A stretch of DNA of 64,000 bases from Ferdinandcohnia sp047246645 (GTDB lineage Bacteria > Bacillota > Bacilli > Bacillales > Bacillaceae_L), in NCBI RefSeq assembly GCF_047246645.1, contig NZ_JBFOKR010000003.1:186001-250000 (forward strand). Direction: 5' to 3'. This document shows positions 24,989 to 33,491 of this stretch, piece after piece (the stretch's first letter is position 1; every line of letters starts with the position of its first letter). The notes beneath the pieces were generated by a model, which saw only the letters and a list, made by a program, of their open reading frames with translations, was not told the origin of the DNA and made no database searches. The translations under genes and the position numbers were made by a program.

Positions 24989-26002
24989 ATGCTTGAGGTT
25001 AAAAATTTAAAGGTGTACCTAGACACGGCCGAAGGGATTGTAAAAGCAGTTGATAGTGTTTCATTTTCGATTGAGCCTGGTCAGACAATTGGTATTGTAG
25101 GTGAATCAGGTAGTGGGAAAAGTGTTCTCGCACGCTCCTTAATGCAACTGAATCCTGTACCTCCTACATTTTATCCAGAAGGTGAAATTGTATTTGAGGG
25201 ACAAAACCTGCTGAAAATGAATGAACGCAGTCTTCGTAAAATCCGCGGCAAAGAGATCGCAATGGTTTTTCAAGACCCGATGTCTAGTTTAAATCCTATC
25301 TTTAAAATAGGAAATCAGATCATTGAGGCCATCCGTACTCATCAGAAAATGTCCCGTAAAGATGCAGAAAAAAAGGCAATCGAGTTATTAAGTGATGTTG
25401 GCATTCCTGATCCGGAATTACGTATGAAGGATTACCCTCATCAATTTTCAGGCGGGATGAGACAGCGTGTTTTAATCGCAATGGCACTTGCATGTAATCC
25501 AAAGCTGTTAATAGCGGACGAACCGACTACAGCGTTAGATGTAACGATTCAGGCACAAATATTAGAATTAATGAAAAATCTGCAAAAGAAATACGGTACA
25601 GCAATCATTATTATCACACATGACCTTGGTGTTGTTGCGAGATTAGCAGATAAGATCATGGTTATGTACTCTGGTAGAATCGTAGAGGAAGGAACAGCAG
25701 CTGATGTGTTTTACCGTACATCAATGCCGTATACATGGTCATTGTTACGATCTTTACCACGTTTAGATGCAAATAACCATGAACGTCTAATCCCTATTCA
25801 GGGGCAGCCACCTAACTTGGTATCACCACCAAAGGGATGCAATTTCAGTCCACGTTGCCCGTTCGCCAGCAAGGATTGCTTAGAGATTGATCCAGTGTTA
25901 ACAGAGAGAGCTAGTGGACACCAGTCAGCGTGTATTTTATCACAATCTCAGCTTGAAGAACGTATAAGCCAAGTTACTGCTGAACAGAAAGGAGTTGTTT
26001 GA
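24989..26002 (+). CDS. Peptide ABC transporter ATPase (DppD/OppD type)
   Basis: 337 residues, ATG start after AAAGGGGGGA. Walker A GESGSGKS, signature FSGGMRQR, Walker B LLIADEPTTALD and the switch TITHDLGVV region are intact. The C-terminal oligopeptide-transporter extension carries four cysteines (GCNFSPRCPFA, KDCLEI, SACIL), the pattern that binds an iron-sulfur cluster in DppD-type proteins. The next gene starts two bases after its stop. Confidence 0.94.
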   Translation: MLEVKNLKVYLDTAEGIVKAVDSVSFSIEPGQTIGIVGESGSGKSVLARSLMQLNPVPPTFYPEGEIVFEGQNLLKMNERSLRKIRGKEIAMVFQDPMSSLNPIFKIGNQIIEAIRTHQKMSRKDAEKKAIELLSDVGIPDPELRMKDYPHQFSGGMRQRVLIAMALACNPKLLIADEPTTALDVTIQAQILELMKNLQKKYGTAIIIITHDLGVVARLADKIMVMYSGRIVEEGTAADVFYRTSMPYTWSLLRSLPRLDANNHERLIPIQGQPPNLVSPPKGCNFSPRCPFASKDCLEIDPVLTERASGHQSACILSQSQLEERISQVTAEQKGVV

Positions 26003-26004
26003 TA

Positions 26005-27006
26005 GTGTCTCAGGAACTATTAGAAATACGAGATTTACATGTTCACTTTCCTGTTAAAGAAGGGGTGCTTAGAAAAACAACTAAACATGTGAAAGCAGTT
26101 AATGGCTTGAGTTTATCCATTGAAAAAGGAAATACACTAGGTATTGTGGGAGAGTCCGGATGTGGAAAAAGTACTCTTGCAAGAGCAGTATTAGGACTTG
26201 TAAAACCAACCTCAGGTGAAATCTTGTTTGAGGGTAAGAACATTCTAGAATATGACCGGAAACAAATGCATGAACTTCGCAAAGATATCCAAATGGTTTT
26301 TCAGGATCCATATACAAGTTTGAATCCAAGAATGAAAATCGGTGATATCATTGCGGCACCGTTAAAAGCATATAAGAAAACCACCAATCTCACAAATAGA
26401 GTCAAAGAATTGATGGAGCTTGTTGGTCTTAATCCCGACCATTATAACCGTCTTCCTCACGAATTCTCCGGTGGTCAACGCCAGAGAATTGGGATTGCAC
26501 GTGCCATTGCGCTTGAGCCTAAATTAATCATTTGCGATGAGCCTGTAAGTGCATTGGATGTTTCGGTACAGGCACAAGTGATCAACTTATTTGAAGACCT
26601 ACAAAAAGAACTTAATCTAACCTATATGTTTATCGCTCATGATTTATCAGTTATTAATCATATTGCGGATAAGGTGGGAGTGATGTATCTTGGGAAGGTT
26701 ATGGAAATGTCTGATAGCGAATCCTTTTATCGGAATGCACGCCATCCATATACAAATGCGCTTCTGTCAGCAATTCCTTTACCCGACCCTGATAAAGAAA
26801 GAGCGCGTGAACGGATTGTATTAAAAGGAGATTTACCGTCTCCAGCAAACCCTCCGCAAGGCTGTGTGTTTCATACACGCTGCCCTAGAGCGCAAGAACA
26901 CTGTAAGACAAATATTCCGGCGTTATCTGGAGAAGAGAACTCTAATCACCAGGTTGCATGTTTCTTTCCTGTAGAAGAAAAGCAGCCGGAAAGTGTTTTG
27001 TCTTAA
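26005..27006 (+). CDS. Peptide ABC transporter ATPase (DppF/OppF type)
   Basis: 333 residues from the GTG at 26005, ten bases after AAAGGAG; a TTG at 25999 is in frame but too close to that site. Walker A GESGCGKS, signature FSGGQRQR, Walker B LIICDEPVSALD, and the C-terminal GCVFHTRCPRAQEHC extension are present. It completes an SBP-permease-permease-ATPase-ATPase operon. The exact ligand cannot be read from sequence. Confidence 0.94.
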   Translation: MSQELLEIRDLHVHFPVKEGVLRKTTKHVKAVNGLSLSIEKGNTLGIVGESGCGKSTLARAVLGLVKPTSGEILFEGKNILEYDRKQMHELRKDIQMVFQDPYTSLNPRMKIGDIIAAPLKAYKKTTNLTNRVKELMELVGLNPDHYNRLPHEFSGGQRQRIGIARAIALEPKLIICDEPVSALDVSVQAQVINLFEDLQKELNLTYMFIAHDLSVINHIADKVGVMYLGKVMEMSDSESFYRNARHPYTNALLSAIPLPDPDKERARERIVLKGDLPSPANPPQGCVFHTRCPRAQEHCKTNIPALSGEENSNHQVACFFPVEEKQPESVLS

Positions 27007-27018
27007 TATCTGCAAAAA

Positions 27019-27053
27019 AGCTAGCCTGAAAGTCTCAGGCTAGCTCTATTTTT
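27019..27053. terminator. Bidirectional terminator
   Basis: Perfect 11-base stem AGCTAGCCTGA / TCAGGCTAGCT. It ends the transporter operon and overlaps the last codons and stop (27035-27037) of the minus-strand gene. Confidence 0.88.
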
Positions 27054-27454
27054 ATCTTTTGATTGTCTGTTTTTTCAATATGCCAGTTAGAAGAAAGTAG
27101 TTTGCTGAAGGTGGATAACTGCTCAGAGGTAAGTTCCAAGCCGGTAATTCCCTTTTCTGTAGATGTAAAATCACGATCTACAACTTTATCGAATTTAAGG
27201 CGCAATAAATTTTCAACACCTCGTACAGTAACAAACTTTACTTGATAACCGTCTCTAACAATTGATTCAAATGCAGAACCATTATCCTTAGCTAACTCAA
27301 TTAGCTGAGTGAAGTCAAAATGAGAATCCAGTTCATTCCAAGAACTAACATCCCCATCCTTAACCTTTTCTAAAATCTCTTCATTTGATTTACCCATACT
27401 GCGAAGTGTTTCAAGCATATATGCAGTTGGCAGGGTTACTTTTTGTAAATCCAC
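27035..27454 (-). CDS. Hypothetical protein
   Basis: 139 residues, ATG start; the upstream plus-strand TATTCCTCCATTG gives a good GGAGG site. No signal peptide or membrane segment. The N-terminal half looks helical (YMLETLRSMGKSNEEILEKV) and is followed by a mixed region ending in NWHIEKTDNQKIKIELA. I do not recognise the family. Its stop codon lies inside the terminator it shares with the peptide-transporter operon. Confidence 0.75.
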   Translation of the reverse strand: MDLQKVTLPTAYMLETLRSMGKSNEEILEKVKDGDVSSWNELDSHFDFTQLIELAKDNGSAFESIVRDGYQVKFVTVRGVENLLRLKFDKVVDRDFTSTEKGITGLELTSEQLSTFSKLLSSNWHIEKTDNQKIKIELA

Positions 27455-27558
27455 TTGTATTCCTCCATTGTTGTTCTTTCTATTATTATATCAAAAGTAA
27501 GGAAGAACTAGTAGGTTTGAAGCTTATAACGAGTCTTAAAAGAGGATTATAAAGTTAA

Positions 27559-27583
27559 AAAGCGGTCCTGAATGGACCGCTTT
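27559..27583 (-). terminator. Terminator of the membrane-anchored protein gene
   Basis: Perfect 10-base stem AAAGCGGTCC / GGACCGCTTT with a 5-base loop and T-rich end on the minus strand. Confidence 0.8.
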
Positions 27584-27590
27584 CTTGATG

Positions 27591-28265
27591 TTAGAATGAC
27601 TTAAATAGTGGTGTCTCAGCATACGTATCTGCAACATCAGGTAAATTAGAGTACCTAAAGTTATCCCAGTTAATGGTATCAGCATTTTCTTTTGTCATGG
27701 CAATGTTGATGAGAATACCACGCATTTCATTTCCCTTTTTATCTTGAGCAGGGAACTGCCACGTTAAGAGCAAGGAATTTACATCTTCTCGTTCGCTAAA
27801 AACTCGTTTGAATATATCTGTGCTATCACTTAAGATACCTGTACGGATAAGATTACTGCTGAAATTGTCATCAGCAACTACTTCAACAATATTGCGTTCT
27901 GGATCTGGATATACCGCATGAACTCTTTTTTCATATTCACCATCATGATTCGTTTTTTCACCGGCAACATCATTTATAACATATTCCAAGTACATTTCTA
28001 GTTCCTCTGGTGCCTTTTCTTCTTGTTTGGTGTCTTGATTTGGAGCAGCCTGTTCGTCGGTTTGGTTTTCATCCTTTCCAATAGGGGCTGCTTGTTCTTC
28101 ATTATTCGGCTCTTCTTCCTGAACATCCTCTGCAGGTGGACTTTGTTCATCAGTAGCTAGGTTTTCGTCATCGTCGCCACCTGTCGCAAGCGCTCCAATA
28201 ATAATCAATGCGAGTACCCAAACCCACCATCGTTTCCATATTGGCTTTTTTCGCTTTTCTTCCAT
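27591..28265 (-). CDS. Membrane-anchored protein with acidic low-complexity linker, function unknown
   Basis: 224 residues, ATG start after AAGGAGATGTAAC. A basic cytoplasmic end (MEEKRKKPIWKRWW) and one membrane segment (about 13-28) lead into an outer linker of about 65 residues made of Glu, Gln, Asn, Pro and Ala. A folded domain of about 130 residues follows (EMYLEYVINDVAGEKTNHDG, LLTWQFPAQDKKGNEMRGIL). Bacillaceae encode many such anchored proteins whose outer domain is uncharacterised. Transcribed away from the small ytcD-type gene region, with its own terminator. Confidence 0.75.
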   Translation of the reverse strand: MEEKRKKPIWKRWWVWVLALIIIGALATGGDDDENLATDEQSPPAEDVQEEEPNNEEQAAPIGKDENQTDEQAAPNQDTKQEEKAPEELEMYLEYVINDVAGEKTNHDGEYEKRVHAVYPDPERNIVEVVADDNFSSNLIRTGILSDSTDIFKRVFSEREDVNSLLLTWQFPAQDKKGNEMRGILINIAMTKENADTINWDNFRYSNLPDVADTYAETPLFKSF

Positions 28266-28491
28266 ATGTTACATCTCCTTATATGACTAAATAAAGTGCA
28301 AACCATATGTTAGTATTCACCAAATTAAGGAGTTACATGAAAGCATGGATAGTGAAAAAATACCCAGTAAGCTATTAAATGGTTTAGTAACTAGTTTTCA
28401 CATAACTATTCATGAAGATTAAGAAATTAGTAGAAGGAAAAAATATAAAAGAACCACTGTTGTAATTATTTTTCCTTATTTTTTATATTGA

Positions 28492-28854
28492 TTAGTTATT
28501 TAAAATACTTTCCTCTAATACCTCAGTTTTATCACCGTAAACCTTGATAATGTGGTTTTCCCCCCAGGCACATAAAGCATCTAAAATCTTTTCTAAGCTC
28601 TTTCCATATTCACTGAGCTCGTACTCCACCTTTGGAGGTACTTGATTATAGATGATACGATTGATCACGCCATCATCTTCAAGTTCTCGAAGTTGTTGGG
28701 TTAACATTTTTTGTGTGATGTTCGGCATAAGGCGTTTTAGTTCGCTTGTCCGTTTCTTTCCGTGAGTTAAATGGCAAAGGATCACGCATTTCCACTTGCC
28801 GCCGATTACTTCCAGAGTAGCCTCTACAGAAATATTATATTTTTTCTTTTGCAT
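28492..28854 (-). CDS. ytcD: HxlR family transcriptional regulator (YtcD-like)
   Basis: 120 residues, ATG start after AAAGGAGGAG. The winged helix of the HxlR family is complete: TLEVIGGKWKCVILCHLTHG, then the recognition part MPNITQKMLTQQLRELEDDG. Two cysteines, Cys23 and Cys27, sit in the first helix, where redox-sensing HxlR proteins such as YodB and HypR place theirs. It is divergent from an MFS gene and an aldo/keto reductase gene, exactly as ytcD-ytbD-ytbE in B. subtilis. A perfect inverted repeat in the shared promoter is its likely operator. Confidence 0.88.
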   Translation of the reverse strand: MQKKKYNISVEATLEVIGGKWKCVILCHLTHGKKRTSELKRLMPNITQKMLTQQLRELEDDGVINRIIYNQVPPKVEYELSEYGKSLEKILDALCAWGENHIIKVYGDKTEVLEESILNN

Positions 28855-28872
28855 CGTAAACTCCTCCTTTTT

Positions 28873-28894
28873 ATAGGTACAAAAAAGTACCTAT
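28873..28894. promoter_or_regulatory. Candidate HxlR/YtcD operator
   Basis: Perfect inverted repeat ATAGGTAC (28873-28880) / GTACCTAT (28887-28894) around six A. A direct repeat CTATATTACTT follows (28891 and 28910). It lies between the divergent regulator and MFS genes. Confidence 0.6.
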
Positions 28895-29047
28895 ATTACT
28901 TTTGGGTATCTATATTACTTGAAAGTGCGTACTTTTATTTATAGCTCATATATATCATAATAACATTTGCCGGCCGATTCATACTATACTTTCTTTCATT
29001 TTAGTTGAAAGAAAAACTTATATTTACAGCAAAGAAGGGAGACACAT

Positions 29048-30241
29048 ATGAAGTTAATTAAAAAACAAAGTACGATGGCATTACTTGCGTTAGCTGTAAG
29101 TGCATTTGCTATCGGTACAACTGAATTTATCAGTGTCGGGTTATTGCCACTGATAGCGGAGGATTTAAACATCCTAGTAACCACTGCAGGGTTAACTGTT
29201 TCTTTATATGCATTAGGAGTAACGTTTGGAGCTCCAGTTCTTACATCTTTGGCATCGAATGTGTCACGTAAGACGTTATTACTTTGGATTATGATTGTGT
29301 TTATCATAGGCAATAGCCTTGCTGCTTTATCAACAACAATTGGCTTATTACTGATAGCTCGTGTAATATCAGCCTTTTCACATGGTGTTTTCATGTCGAT
29401 TGGTTCTACGATCGCAGCGGATCTAGTTCCAGAAAATCGTAGAGCAAGCGCCATCTCAATTATGTTTACAGGTCTAACTGTAGCAACTGTAACTGGGGTT
29501 CCTTTTGGTACGTTTGTTGGACAACAACTAGGATGGAGAGCCGCTTTTTTCGCAATTATTATTGTTGGTGTTATTGCACTTATTGCAAACATGATACTAG
29601 TTCCTTCTAATCTGAAAATAGGAGCTAAAACAACCTTTACTGATCAGATTAAGCTTGTTAAAAATGGACGTTTATTACTTTTATTTATTATTACGGCATT
29701 AGGATATGGTGGTACATTTGTTGTCTTTACTTACTTATCACCTTTACTACAAGACATAGCTGGATTTAAGGGAGAAACGGTTGCAATCATTCTATTAGTC
29801 TATGGAATTGCAATTGCAATAGGGAATATGATTGGTGGTAAACTCTCGAATCAAAATCCAATTCGTGCATTGTTTTATATGTTTATTGTACAAGCAGTAG
29901 TCTTATTTATTTTGATGTTTACCGCTCCATTTAAAATAGCTGCATTACTAACAATCGTGTTAATGGGATTACTAGCATTTATGAATGTACCGGGACTACA
30001 AGTATATGTTGTGATGCTGGCAGAACGATTTGTTCCAAGTGCCGTAGAAGTAGCCTCGGCAATCAATATTGCTGCTTTTAATGCTGGTATTGCAATTGGA
30101 TCTTATCTAGGTGGAGTTATCACGGATACAATCGGACTTATTCATACTTCCTGGATTGGCGCTTTAATGGTGTTAATGGCTGCGATCTTAACTGGATTTA
30201 GTAGAGTTTTAGAACGAAAAGATCGAGTAGAAAAAGCTTAA
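29048..30241 (+). CDS. ytbD: MFS transporter (YtbD-like)
   Basis: 397 residues, ATG start after AAGAAGGGAG. Twelve predicted membrane segments with the N-terminal DHA1/AraJ-type start SAFAIGTTEFISVGLLP and the loop 2-3 motif SNVSRKTLLL. It is a proton-driven exporter of the sugar-efflux/drug-export group. The order regulator-MFS-aldo/keto reductase is conserved with B. subtilis ytcD-ytbD-ytbE. It is followed after 27 bases by the reductase gene. Confidence 0.9.
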   Translation: MKLIKKQSTMALLALAVSAFAIGTTEFISVGLLPLIAEDLNILVTTAGLTVSLYALGVTFGAPVLTSLASNVSRKTLLLWIMIVFIIGNSLAALSTTIGLLLIARVISAFSHGVFMSIGSTIAADLVPENRRASAISIMFTGLTVATVTGVPFGTFVGQQLGWRAAFFAIIIVGVIALIANMILVPSNLKIGAKTTFTDQIKLVKNGRLLLLFIITALGYGGTFVVFTYLSPLLQDIAGFKGETVAIILLVYGIAIAIGNMIGGKLSNQNPIRALFYMFIVQAVVLFILMFTAPFKIAALLTIVLMGLLAFMNVPGLQVYVVMLAERFVPSAVEVASAINIAAFNAGIAIGSYLGGVITDTIGLIHTSWIGALMVLMAAILTGFSRVLERKDRVEKA

Positions 30242-30268
30242 TAAAATAGAATCGTTGGAGGTTTTAAA

Positions 30269-31114
30269 ATGGTAGGAAAACATTTACAAGATACAACAAC
30301 TTTAAATAATGGTGTGAAAATGCCTTGGTTTGGAATTGGCGTTTTTAAAGTAGAGGAAGGTCCTGAATTAGTTAATGCTGTAAAGTCAGCTATAAAACAT
30401 GGATATCGCAGTGTAGACACCGCTGCGATTTATGAGAATGAAGAAGGTGTTGGAAAAGGTATTAAAGAAGGTTTAAAAGAAGCGGGTATTTCAAGAGAAG
30501 AACTATTTGTAACTTCAAAGGTTTGGAATGCAGACTTAGGATATGAATCAACGATTGCTGCTTATGAAGAAAGTTTAGGGAAACTTGGTTTAGATTATTT
30601 AGATTTATACTTGATTCATTGGCCAGTTGCAGGGAAATACAAGGATGCTTGGAGAGCTTTAGAATATTTATATAATGAAGGTCGTGTAAAGGCAATTGGT
30701 GTTAGCAATTTTCAAATTCATCATCTTGAAGATGTGATAAAAGATGCAGAAATTAACCCCATGGTTAATCAAGTAGAATACCATCCACGATTAACTCAAA
30801 AAGAACTGCAATCATTTTGTCAGGAGAACGGCATCCAGCTTGAGGCTTGGTCTCCATTAATGCAAGGTAATTTACTAGATAACGAAATTTTACAAGAAAT
30901 CGCGAAAAAGCATCATAAATCGGTTGCGCAAGTTATCTTACGCTGGGACTTACAAAACGGAGTTGTAACAATTCCAAAGTCAACGAAAGAACATCGGATT
31001 ATTGAGAATGCTAGTATTTTTGATTTTGAATTAACACATGAGAAAATGAAAGTTATTCATGGACTGAATCAAGACCTTCGTGTTGGACCAGATCCGGATA
31101 ATTTTGATTTTTAA
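30269..31114 (+). CDS. ytbE: Aldo/keto reductase (YtbE-like)
   Basis: 281 residues, ATG start after TTGGAGG. The catalytic tetrad of the AKR fold can be read: Asp in YRSVDTAAIYENE with Tyr a few residues on, Lys in FVTSKVWNAD and His in LYLIHWPVAG. The NADP-binding end IPKSTKEHRIIENASIF is intact. It reduces aldehydes such as methylglyoxal in related proteins. Co-transcribed with the MFS exporter, probably for handling reactive carbonyl or electrophile stress sensed by the HxlR protein. Confidence 0.92.
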   Translation: MVGKHLQDTTTLNNGVKMPWFGIGVFKVEEGPELVNAVKSAIKHGYRSVDTAAIYENEEGVGKGIKEGLKEAGISREELFVTSKVWNADLGYESTIAAYEESLGKLGLDYLDLYLIHWPVAGKYKDAWRALEYLYNEGRVKAIGVSNFQIHHLEDVIKDAEINPMVNQVEYHPRLTQKELQSFCQENGIQLEAWSPLMQGNLLDNEILQEIAKKHHKSVAQVILRWDLQNGVVTIPKSTKEHRIIENASIFDFELTHEKMKVIHGLNQDLRVGPDPDNFDF

Positions 31115-31132
31115 TAGTATATAACTAGTGAG

Positions 31133-31156
31133 ATAGGCGTTTAGTACGCCTATTTT
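31133..31156. terminator. Bidirectional terminator
   Basis: 8-base stem ATAGGCGT / ACGCCTAT with 5-base loop between convergent genes. Confidence 0.75.
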
Positions 31157-31157
31157 A

Positions 31158-31688
31158 CTATTTATGGTTAGATGAACTCTTAAGCTCTTCCTCGACCATA
31201 TCATCAAGTTTTTTAATCATCTTGATTGCTTTCTCCTCATCAATCTGACGATAGTGGTGATGGCCTCCTGGTTCCTCATCCATTTCATCTGCAAGTTTTG
31301 TGATTGCTTGAAGTGGCGTACGCTTAATAAAACTTTCTTGCATATAAGAATCTGTATGAAACAAAATAGCAATCGCAATTTCTTTCGCGTTAATTGGATT
31401 TTCACCCAACCGAATTAATAACTTATGCGCTCTTTCTGCCCCTTTTATGGCGTGGATATCATTCTGCTTGTACAACTCATAATCCCACTTGCCATTTTTG
31501 TACCAAGTGTAATGTCCCAGGTCATGTAAGAATGCAGCCTTAGTTGCTAAATCCACTGACACATTTTTCTGTTTAGCTAATTTAAAAGCATGATATGCAC
31601 AAGCAATTGCATGAGCGACCCCAGAGCGGGACAAGTACTTTTTTGCAATTCGATGGTTAAAGATCTCAGATAATGTAACGTCTCTCAT
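31158..31688 (-). CDS. HD domain phosphohydrolase-like protein
   Basis: 176 residues from the ATG at 31688, which follows GGGGGGAA; an upstream in-frame ATG at 31706 contains that site. The HD superfamily metal ligands appear in order: GVAHAIACAYHAF, the doublet AFLHDLGHY, and IAILFHTDSY. The C-terminus EEPGGHHHYRQIDEEKA is unusual in its three adjacent histidines. HD proteins hydrolyse nucleotides or phosphate esters; the substrate here is unknown. Single gene, convergent with the aldo/keto reductase. Confidence 0.85.
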   Translation of the reverse strand: MRDVTLSEIFNHRIAKKYLSRSGVAHAIACAYHAFKLAKQKNVSVDLATKAAFLHDLGHYTWYKNGKWDYELYKQNDIHAIKGAERAHKLLIRLGENPINAKEIAIAILFHTDSYMQESFIKRTPLQAITKLADEMDEEPGGHHHYRQIDEEKAIKMIKKLDDMVEEELKSSSNHK

Positions 31689-31940
31689 TATGAAGATTCC
31701 CCCCATGAAAAACTCTAAATTTTTAGTATCCTACCATATTTTTCATACCGTTACAAGGTGGAGATATCCTAGATATTCGATGAATTATAAAAATGGATTC
31801 TTAATCTGGGGTAGTTTTTATTTTTACAAGTTTTCTTAAAACAGTGAAACGTTGGAGGATTGTATTAGTACGTTTCTTAGTCGTTTTAGAATATGTGATG
31901 GGTAGGTTGGTCGTTCGATATTGTGGGAAAAATAGCTATT
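31689..31940. other. Intergenic DNA upstream of the minisatellite
   Basis: AT-rich, non-coding, with no ORF, hairpin or operator I can support. Confidence 0.5.
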
Positions 31941-32104
31941 GTGCATAAAATAAAATTAACATGCAATCAGTTCAAATTAACGTGCATAAAATTTATTTAT
32001 CATGCAAAACATCAACTTATTGTGCATAAAATCTATTTATCGGGCATAAGCGAAATTATCATGATTGGGATCGGCTTATATTGAGCATTAGGATCGAATT
32101 ATCG
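31941..32104. repeat. Degenerate tandem repeat with 20-base period, about eight copies
   Basis: The motif (G/A)TGCATAAA...TTA recurs with starts at 31941, 31961, 31982, 32002, 32022, 32042, 32061 and 32083, spacing 19-22. The best units alternate between GTGCATAAAAT and ATGCAAxxCA types. A period of two helical turns puts every unit on the same DNA face. It lies about 200 bases upstream of the MarR gene and has no coding potential. Confidence 0.7.
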
Positions 32105-32212
32105 TAAAAATAGACGAGCATTAAACCAAAATATGTTACTACTAAACTGTATCAGGTCATTTACAAAGGCTTGGAGGGCAAATTCCTTTAAGTCTTTTTA
32201 CTTGTTAACTAT

Positions 32213-32232
32213 TTTGTTGTAAATACAACAAA
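32213..32232. promoter_or_regulatory. Candidate MarR operator
   Basis: Perfect inverted repeat TTTGTTGTA (32213-32221) / TACAACAAA (32224-32232) around AA. A related half-site GCAACAAAAT lies at about 32268, next to the start codon. MarR proteins commonly repress their own gene through such sites. Confidence 0.6.
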
Positions 32233-32296
32233 AGTGAGTTATATTTAATTACAATATTATTGCATTTGCAACAAAATATATTCTGAGGAGTTAGGT

Positions 32297-32749
32297 ATGA
32301 AGGATATTCTTCGTGAAATCGGGATGATCGCAAGGGCTCTAGATTCTATTAGTAATATTGAGTTTAAAGAGCATGACCTTACAAAAGGGCAGTATTTGTA
32401 TCTTGTGCGGATCTGTGAAAATCCAGGTGTCATTCAAGAAAAATTAGCTGAGATGATAAAAGTGGATCGAACAACTGCAGCACGTGCTATAAAGAAACTA
32501 GAGATGAATGGTTTTATTGAGAAAAAAGAAGATACTCATAATAAAAAAATAAGAAAACTCTATCCAACTGAAAAAGGAAAAACTGTTTATCCATTTATCA
32601 TAAGAGAAAATAATCACTCAAATACAGTAGCATTAGAGGGTTTTACTGAAGAAGAAGTAGAGACCATGGTCAATCTTTTAAAAAGAGTAAGAAAAAACAT
32701 AGAAATAGACTGGGAATCTGTAAAAAAGGGAAATAAAAGACTTTATTGA
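32297..32749 (+). CDS. MarR family transcriptional regulator
   Basis: 150 residues, ATG start after TGAGGAGT. The winged helix is at about residues 40-95: QEKLAEMIKVDRTTAARAIK is the helix-turn-helix and NGFIEKKEDTHNKKIRKLYP the wing. Effector unknown. A perfect palindrome 65 bases upstream is a likely self-operator. It is followed closely by a GNAT gene, a common pairing in Bacillus MarR-acetyltransferase operons. Confidence 0.92.
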   Translation: MKDILREIGMIARALDSISNIEFKEHDLTKGQYLYLVRICENPGVIQEKLAEMIKVDRTTAARAIKKLEMNGFIEKKEDTHNKKIRKLYPTEKGKTVYPFIIRENNHSNTVALEGFTEEEVETMVNLLKRVRKNIEIDWESVKKGNKRLY

Positions 32750-32772
32750 TTGTAAAGGAGCGAATCACATAC

Positions 32773-33288
32773 ATGACTATACATATAAAACAATGTAATC
32801 TTGACGATTTACAACTACTACAAGAAATCAGTTATGAAACATTTGATGAGACTTTTAGGGAGCAAAATTCACCAGAGAATATGACTGCCTATTTGGAAAA
32901 GGCATTTAACACAAGACAATTAGAAAAAGAATTATCAAATCCTTCATCACAATTTTATTTTGTTTATTTTACTAATGAAGTTGCCGGCTATGTGAAGATT
33001 AATACTAATGATGCACAGACTGAAGAGATGGGTAATGATTCACTTGAAGTCGAAAGAATTTATATCAAGAGCCAATTTCAAAAGCATGGACTTGGTAAAT
33101 ATCTGCTTAATAAGGCGCTTGAAATTGCAACCGAAGGGAATAAAACGAAGATTTGGTTAGGGGTATGGGAAAAAAATCAGAATGCAATTGCTTTTTATAA
33201 GAGAATGGGATTTATGCAAACGGGAACTCACTCTTTTTACATGGGAGATGAGGAACAAACGGACTTTATTATGACCAAATATTTATAA
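32773..33288 (+). CDS. GNAT family N-acetyltransferase
   Basis: 171 residues from the ATG at 32773, twelve bases after AAAGGAG; a TTG at 32746 overlapping the MarR stop is in frame but lies before that site. Motif A reads IYIKSQFQKHGLGKYLLNKA and the end WEKNQNAIAFYKRMGFMQTG is typical for acetyltransferases related to spermidine/amino-group acetylators such as PaiA. Probably controlled by the MarR protein encoded upstream. A strong terminator follows. Confidence 0.9.
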   Translation: MTIHIKQCNLDDLQLLQEISYETFDETFREQNSPENMTAYLEKAFNTRQLEKELSNPSSQFYFVYFTNEVAGYVKINTNDAQTEEMGNDSLEVERIYIKSQFQKHGLGKYLLNKALEIATEGNKTKIWLGVWEKNQNAIAFYKRMGFMQTGTHSFYMGDEEQTDFIMTKYL

Positions 33289-33313
33289 CACGTTATTCAT
33301 GACAATACCAGCG

Positions 33314-33343
33314 CGATACTTCTTTATGAAGTATCGTTTTTTT
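33314..33343 (+). terminator. Intrinsic terminator after the MarR/GNAT pair
   Basis: 9-base stem CGATACTTC / GAAGTATCG with a 5-base loop and seven T. Confidence 0.9.
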
Positions 33344-33357
33344 CTTCTTAAACACAA

Positions 33358-33387
33358 TTGACAATGAGAATCGTTTTCATTTATAGT
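33358..33387 (+). promoter_or_regulatory. Promoter with embedded Fur box, no obvious gene downstream
   Basis: TTGACA (33358-33363) and TATAGT (33382-33387) are 18 bases apart. Between them lies TGAGAATCGTTTTCA (33365-33379), a 7-1-7 Fur-type palindrome with few mismatches to TGATAATnATTATCA. The next intact gene starts 470 bases on, beyond the repeat array and assembly gap. A short frame of seven codons at 33438 is the only ORF nearby. Confidence 0.6.
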
Positions 33388-33491
33388 ATTACAAGAGATA
33401 AATTTTCAGTATTCAATCGGAGAAACATGTCCAGAAGTAAGATACGTTAGTGCTGCCAATTGGTTATATAAGGTTAGTGATTGATGTTGGG

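Noticed and set aside
28337..28378. 14-codon frame MKAWIVKKYPVSY after AAGGAG
   Set aside because: It resembles the first residues of zinc-type alcohol dehydrogenases, but 13 residues are too few to call even a relic.
31941..32104. CRISPR array
   Set aside because: Units of 20 bases are contiguous and degenerate, with no repeat-spacer pattern and no cas genes.
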